Shown one piece after another: positions 61,828-64,000 of a DNA stretch of 64,000 nucleotides. The translations under genes were made by a program, and so were the position numbers. A model generated the notes under the pieces. That model was not told where the DNA came from. It ran no database searches and was given only the letters and a program-made list of their open reading frames with translations. The DNA is from an uncultured Acetatifactor sp. (GTDB taxonomy: Bacteria > Bacillota > Clostridia > Lachnospirales > Lachnospiraceae). Each line of letters starts with the position of its first letter. Within the stretch, counting starts at the first letter, position 1. The DNA lies in assembly GCA_910586215.1 (NCBI GenBank), contig CAJUGH010000002.1, forward strand, positions 217,742-281,741, in the 5' to 3' direction.

Positions 61828-63723
61828 ATGGACACGACATTGTTAAGGAAAGAAGCCCTGGAGATATTGGGCGAAGAAGATCTGGCCGGCCTCATGGAAT
61901 GGTATGAGGACACCTTGGAAAGTGACAGGAGCTATGTTGTCTTTGTGGTACGGCGCAGTTATATCCTGGCACTGATCATGGAGGCACTGACAGGGAAGAA
62001 GATGGAGGAGAACAGCAGGACCTGTTTCCTTACGGATGCTTCCCTTTTCCTGCATTGTGAAAAGCTGGCCAGGATGTATGAGAGATACCACAGGTTCCCA
62101 AGTATCCTTCTGTGCGATGAGACAGTAGTCTATGGCAAGAATATCAACCATTTCATTGAACTGATGGAGAGCCGGCTTATTTCCCTGCTGGATCAGTATG
62201 AGGAGGAAGAGATCAAGGATGCTTTTGCAGCCTCTATTCGGATCCATGCCTATGTCCGTTCAGACAAGCCGCTGCTTCTGTTAGGCAGGTATCAACTGAG
62301 ACTACAGTATAAGCGCAGGGTGGAACCCTTGTCCCTGCACAGGCTCTCCAGCAATATATCCACCCTTATTCTACATTCGGATATTGCAAATGCGGTGTAT
62401 ATATATTCCCGGCATCTCACAGAGGAACAGTTTCAGAGGGTGGATCGCACGGATTATGTGGAAACCATCTACCAGGGTACCAAGCAGTATGCGAAGATAG
62501 ATTTCGTAGGCAGAGAGGAAATAAAGGCAGTTTTCTCCCTGCGGATCATCAAGAATGCAGGCCAGGAGGGATACCGGGTCCTTCCCTTTGTGTTCCTGCC
62601 CAACCTGAGCGGGGAGGAAACGGAAAAATTATTCGGCCATATACTGGAGGGACTGCGCATCGGAGGAATGGATGAACGCTATCTGGAATGGATGTGCCGG
62701 TTGCAGGATGTGTGGGGGAAGCGGACATTCAATGAACTGGTCACTTTGATACTGGGGCAGGTTCTGTTACAGGAGTTCTGGGAGCAGAACGGCATTGACA
62801 TGACAGAGGGCATGGAACCAGGATCCGGGCAGGATTCTGTTGACAAGGCCTATGAGGTGAGGAAGCTGGCACGGAATTATAATACAGGCAGCCTGGAAGG
62901 TACAGAGGCATTTCTGAAGGTAATCCTGTCCGGGAAATGGTTTTCTTCTGAGGATGTTGCCCGGATCATATGCAGTGTTGTGGAAAGAGACAGGAAGCTG
63001 ATCCGCATGGAGCCTGGCAGGACAGTACCCGGAGAGAAAGAGAAACAGGCCATACGGGAGAGAATCGAGGACTATTTCTGGGACAGGGAAAAAGAGGAAG
63101 AAAGTGCGGCCCATACGCTGTCCTGGAAATCTTATCACCCCACAAGACAGCGTTCGGAACGTCGTGTCCGTGGATGCGGCTTCCTGCTCTGGCAGATATC
63201 GGAAGGATATACAGGGCAGGAGGACAGATATTGCATTGCCTTTTTCCTGCAGATGGCAGATGCCGGTGTACTGGCCTTGTCCTCCTATGCATCGAAGAAT
63301 ACCAGGGTAGTGGGGTTTGCCCAGTTTGCGAAGGCAGGGGAACTGTCCCAGATGATTCAGCCCATCCGGATGATGGAATGGATGCCGGTAATCATAGCGG
63401 TTGAAATGGAAGGCGAATGGTCTGGCAGGCCGTTTGAAGAGATTCTCAGACGGTATGGAAGAAGCGGGGAATGCGATCTTGGCCAGGAAGAAATCGGGGG
63501 GATGATCCGGTTCAAGGAAGAACTGACACAGATGGGACAGAAGGCCAGGGATTGGGACTGGAACTATGTGAAGAAAAAGGACGTGGAAGGTTGCGAAAGG
63601 TTCGGTGAGCATTGGGAGAAATACAGGATGATGATGATACTGAGGTTTATGGACGTGCAGATACGTCATATCCAATGTTATAGTAGATTTCGTGAACAGG
63701 ACAGGGCCAGATCGGGGAAATAG
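61828..63723 (+). CDS. Large protein of unknown function with a PRTase-like motif
   Basis: 631 residues, soluble, Leu/Arg/Glu-rich and mostly helical. Near residue 92 it carries FPSILLCDETVVYGKNINHF, which resembles the PRPP-binding loop of phosphoribosyltransferases (hydrophobic strand, acidic pair, then a G-K/R-T/N turn), but no second PRTase signature is clear. The C-terminal half shows SSYASKNTRVVGFAQFAKAG and a long helical end. No signal peptide. I do not recognise the family; a nucleotide-sensing or toxin-type regulatory role is only a guess. AAGGGGAATAG precedes the ATG. Confidence 0.6.
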   Translation: MDTTLLRKEALEILGEEDLAGLMEWYEDTLESDRSYVVFVVRRSYILALIMEALTGKKMEENSRTCFLTDASLFLHCEKLARMYERYHRFPSILLCDETVVYGKNINHFIELMESRLISLLDQYEEEEIKDAFAASIRIHAYVRSDKPLLLLGRYQLRLQYKRRVEPLSLHRLSSNISTLILHSDIANAVYIYSRHLTEEQFQRVDRTDYVETIYQGTKQYAKIDFVGREEIKAVFSLRIIKNAGQEGYRVLPFVFLPNLSGEETEKLFGHILEGLRIGGMDERYLEWMCRLQDVWGKRTFNELVTLILGQVLLQEFWEQNGIDMTEGMEPGSGQDSVDKAYEVRKLARNYNTGSLEGTEAFLKVILSGKWFSSEDVARIICSVVERDRKLIRMEPGRTVPGEKEKQAIRERIEDYFWDREKEEESAAHTLSWKSYHPTRQRSERRVRGCGFLLWQISEGYTGQEDRYCIAFFLQMADAGVLALSSYASKNTRVVGFAQFAKAGELSQMIQPIRMMEWMPVIIAVEMEGEWSGRPFEEILRRYGRSGECDLGQEEIGGMIRFKEELTQMGQKARDWDWNYVKKKDVEGCERFGEHWEKYRMMMILRFMDVQIRHIQCYSRFREQDRARSGK

Positions 63724-63746
63724 GACAGTGATAGCTGTAACAAAGG

Positions 63747-63785
63747 TCAAATCTCCCGCCAGAAGTAGCAGGAGATTTGATTTTT
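63747..63785 (+). terminator. Intrinsic terminator
   Basis: TCAAATCTCC (63747-63756) pairs perfectly with GGAGATTTGA (63771-63780), then TTTTT. It closes the 631-residue protein gene. Confidence 0.92.
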
Positions 63786-63910
63786 CCTAAAATACGATAA
63801 AAAATTACCACATGCCAGATTGAGCAAGCCGAATGATGCAAAGACACAAATAATAAGAAAACAAGCGATATACAACGGCTTCCAAAGATAAACAAGGAGG
63901 AAAACGGGAA

Positions 63911-64000
63911 ATGAAGAAAATTGTCATGTACAAAGGGGATGAATACAGGGCCAAGACGGAAGAGAAATTTGTGGAGGGCTTGTTTTTTTCAGATGTGTAT
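63911..64000 (+). CDS. Unknown protein, N-terminal part (runs off the window)
   Basis: The first 30 codons only, starting MKKIVMYKGDEYRAKTEEKF. AAGGAGG at 63894-63900 sits ten bases before the ATG, so it is a real gene start. Too little is present to assign a family. Confidence 0.7.
   Translation, partial: MKKIVMYKGDEYRAKTEEKFVEGLFFSDVY

Noticed and set aside
1..64000. CRISPR arrays, rRNA or tRNA genes
   Set aside because: No regularly spaced direct repeats of CRISPR type and no sequence with tRNA or rRNA signatures was seen by eye; a tRNA scan could not be run.

Overview
The window reads as the chromosome of a spore-forming, Gram-positive anaerobe of the Lachnospiraceae (Clostridia cluster XIVa) type. 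The grounds are spoVT and spoVG, the glgC-glgD-spoVG order, DnaD/DnaC-type replication loaders, a meso-DAP-type MurE next to dapF, strong AGGAGG-like ribosome binding sites with many GTG/TTG starts, and GC-rich housekeeping genes broken by AT-rich islands. No rRNA, tRNA, CRISPR array or intact transposase was seen.

Layout. 1-8.6 kb: the start of an ABC-F ATPase (minus), then pth, mfd, a 37-residue small protein, a PfkB sugar kinase, an AT-rich orphan membrane protein and spoVT. 8.6-18 kb: pncB (minus), an epimerase, a DUF1653-type protein, a 5'-nucleotidase overlapping an SfsA-MutY fusion, a glycosyltransferase, then PAP2 and lipid-kinase genes on the minus strand. 18-24.3 kb: ileS behind a consensus promoter and a long leader, then glycogen phosphorylase. 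24.3-27.4 kb: an AT-rich defence island (BglII-like nuclease, MT-A70-type methylase, AIPR protein). 27.4-36 kb: a structured leader before an aconitase-family hydratase, an SseB-like gene, a possible small RNA with terminator, a Ca-binding-repeat protein, the tldD/tldE pair and an SGNH hydrolase. 36-42.6 kb: the scar of a response regulator/ABC locus, an LspA-like gene, carbamate kinase, and a three-gene glycerol-3-phosphate-dehydrogenase-like oxidoreductase operon. 42.7-47.7 kb (all minus): murC, dnaD, dnaC-like and prs, with a cluster of DnaA boxes in front of dnaD. 48.4-56 kb: glgC, glgD, spoVG, a trans-sulfuration PLP enzyme, dapF, murE and a DHH phosphoesterase. 56-64 kb: a Dus enzyme, two divergent MATE transporters separated by about 0.9 kb of repeats and a pseudogene, truA, a large protein of unknown function, and a partial gene.

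The most interesting content is intergenic. A family of short hairpin-rich elements with inverted ends (GTTACTGTTCAC / GTGAACAGTAAC) occurs as three long copies (38722-38895, 47767-47986, 58934-59125). Two of these are flanked by 7-bp direct repeats, as expected of a non-autonomous mobile element. Their internal hairpin is kept by compensatory changes. Solo copies of one end sit upstream of several other genes. A second repeat family (near 42.6 kb and 59.3 kb) and a compact three-way-junction fold lie next to the third copy. Other notable signals are at least seven DnaA-box 9-mers before dnaD, a long multi-helix RNA-like fold before the hydratase gene, and two pseudogenes that keep both ends of a protein but lack the middle.
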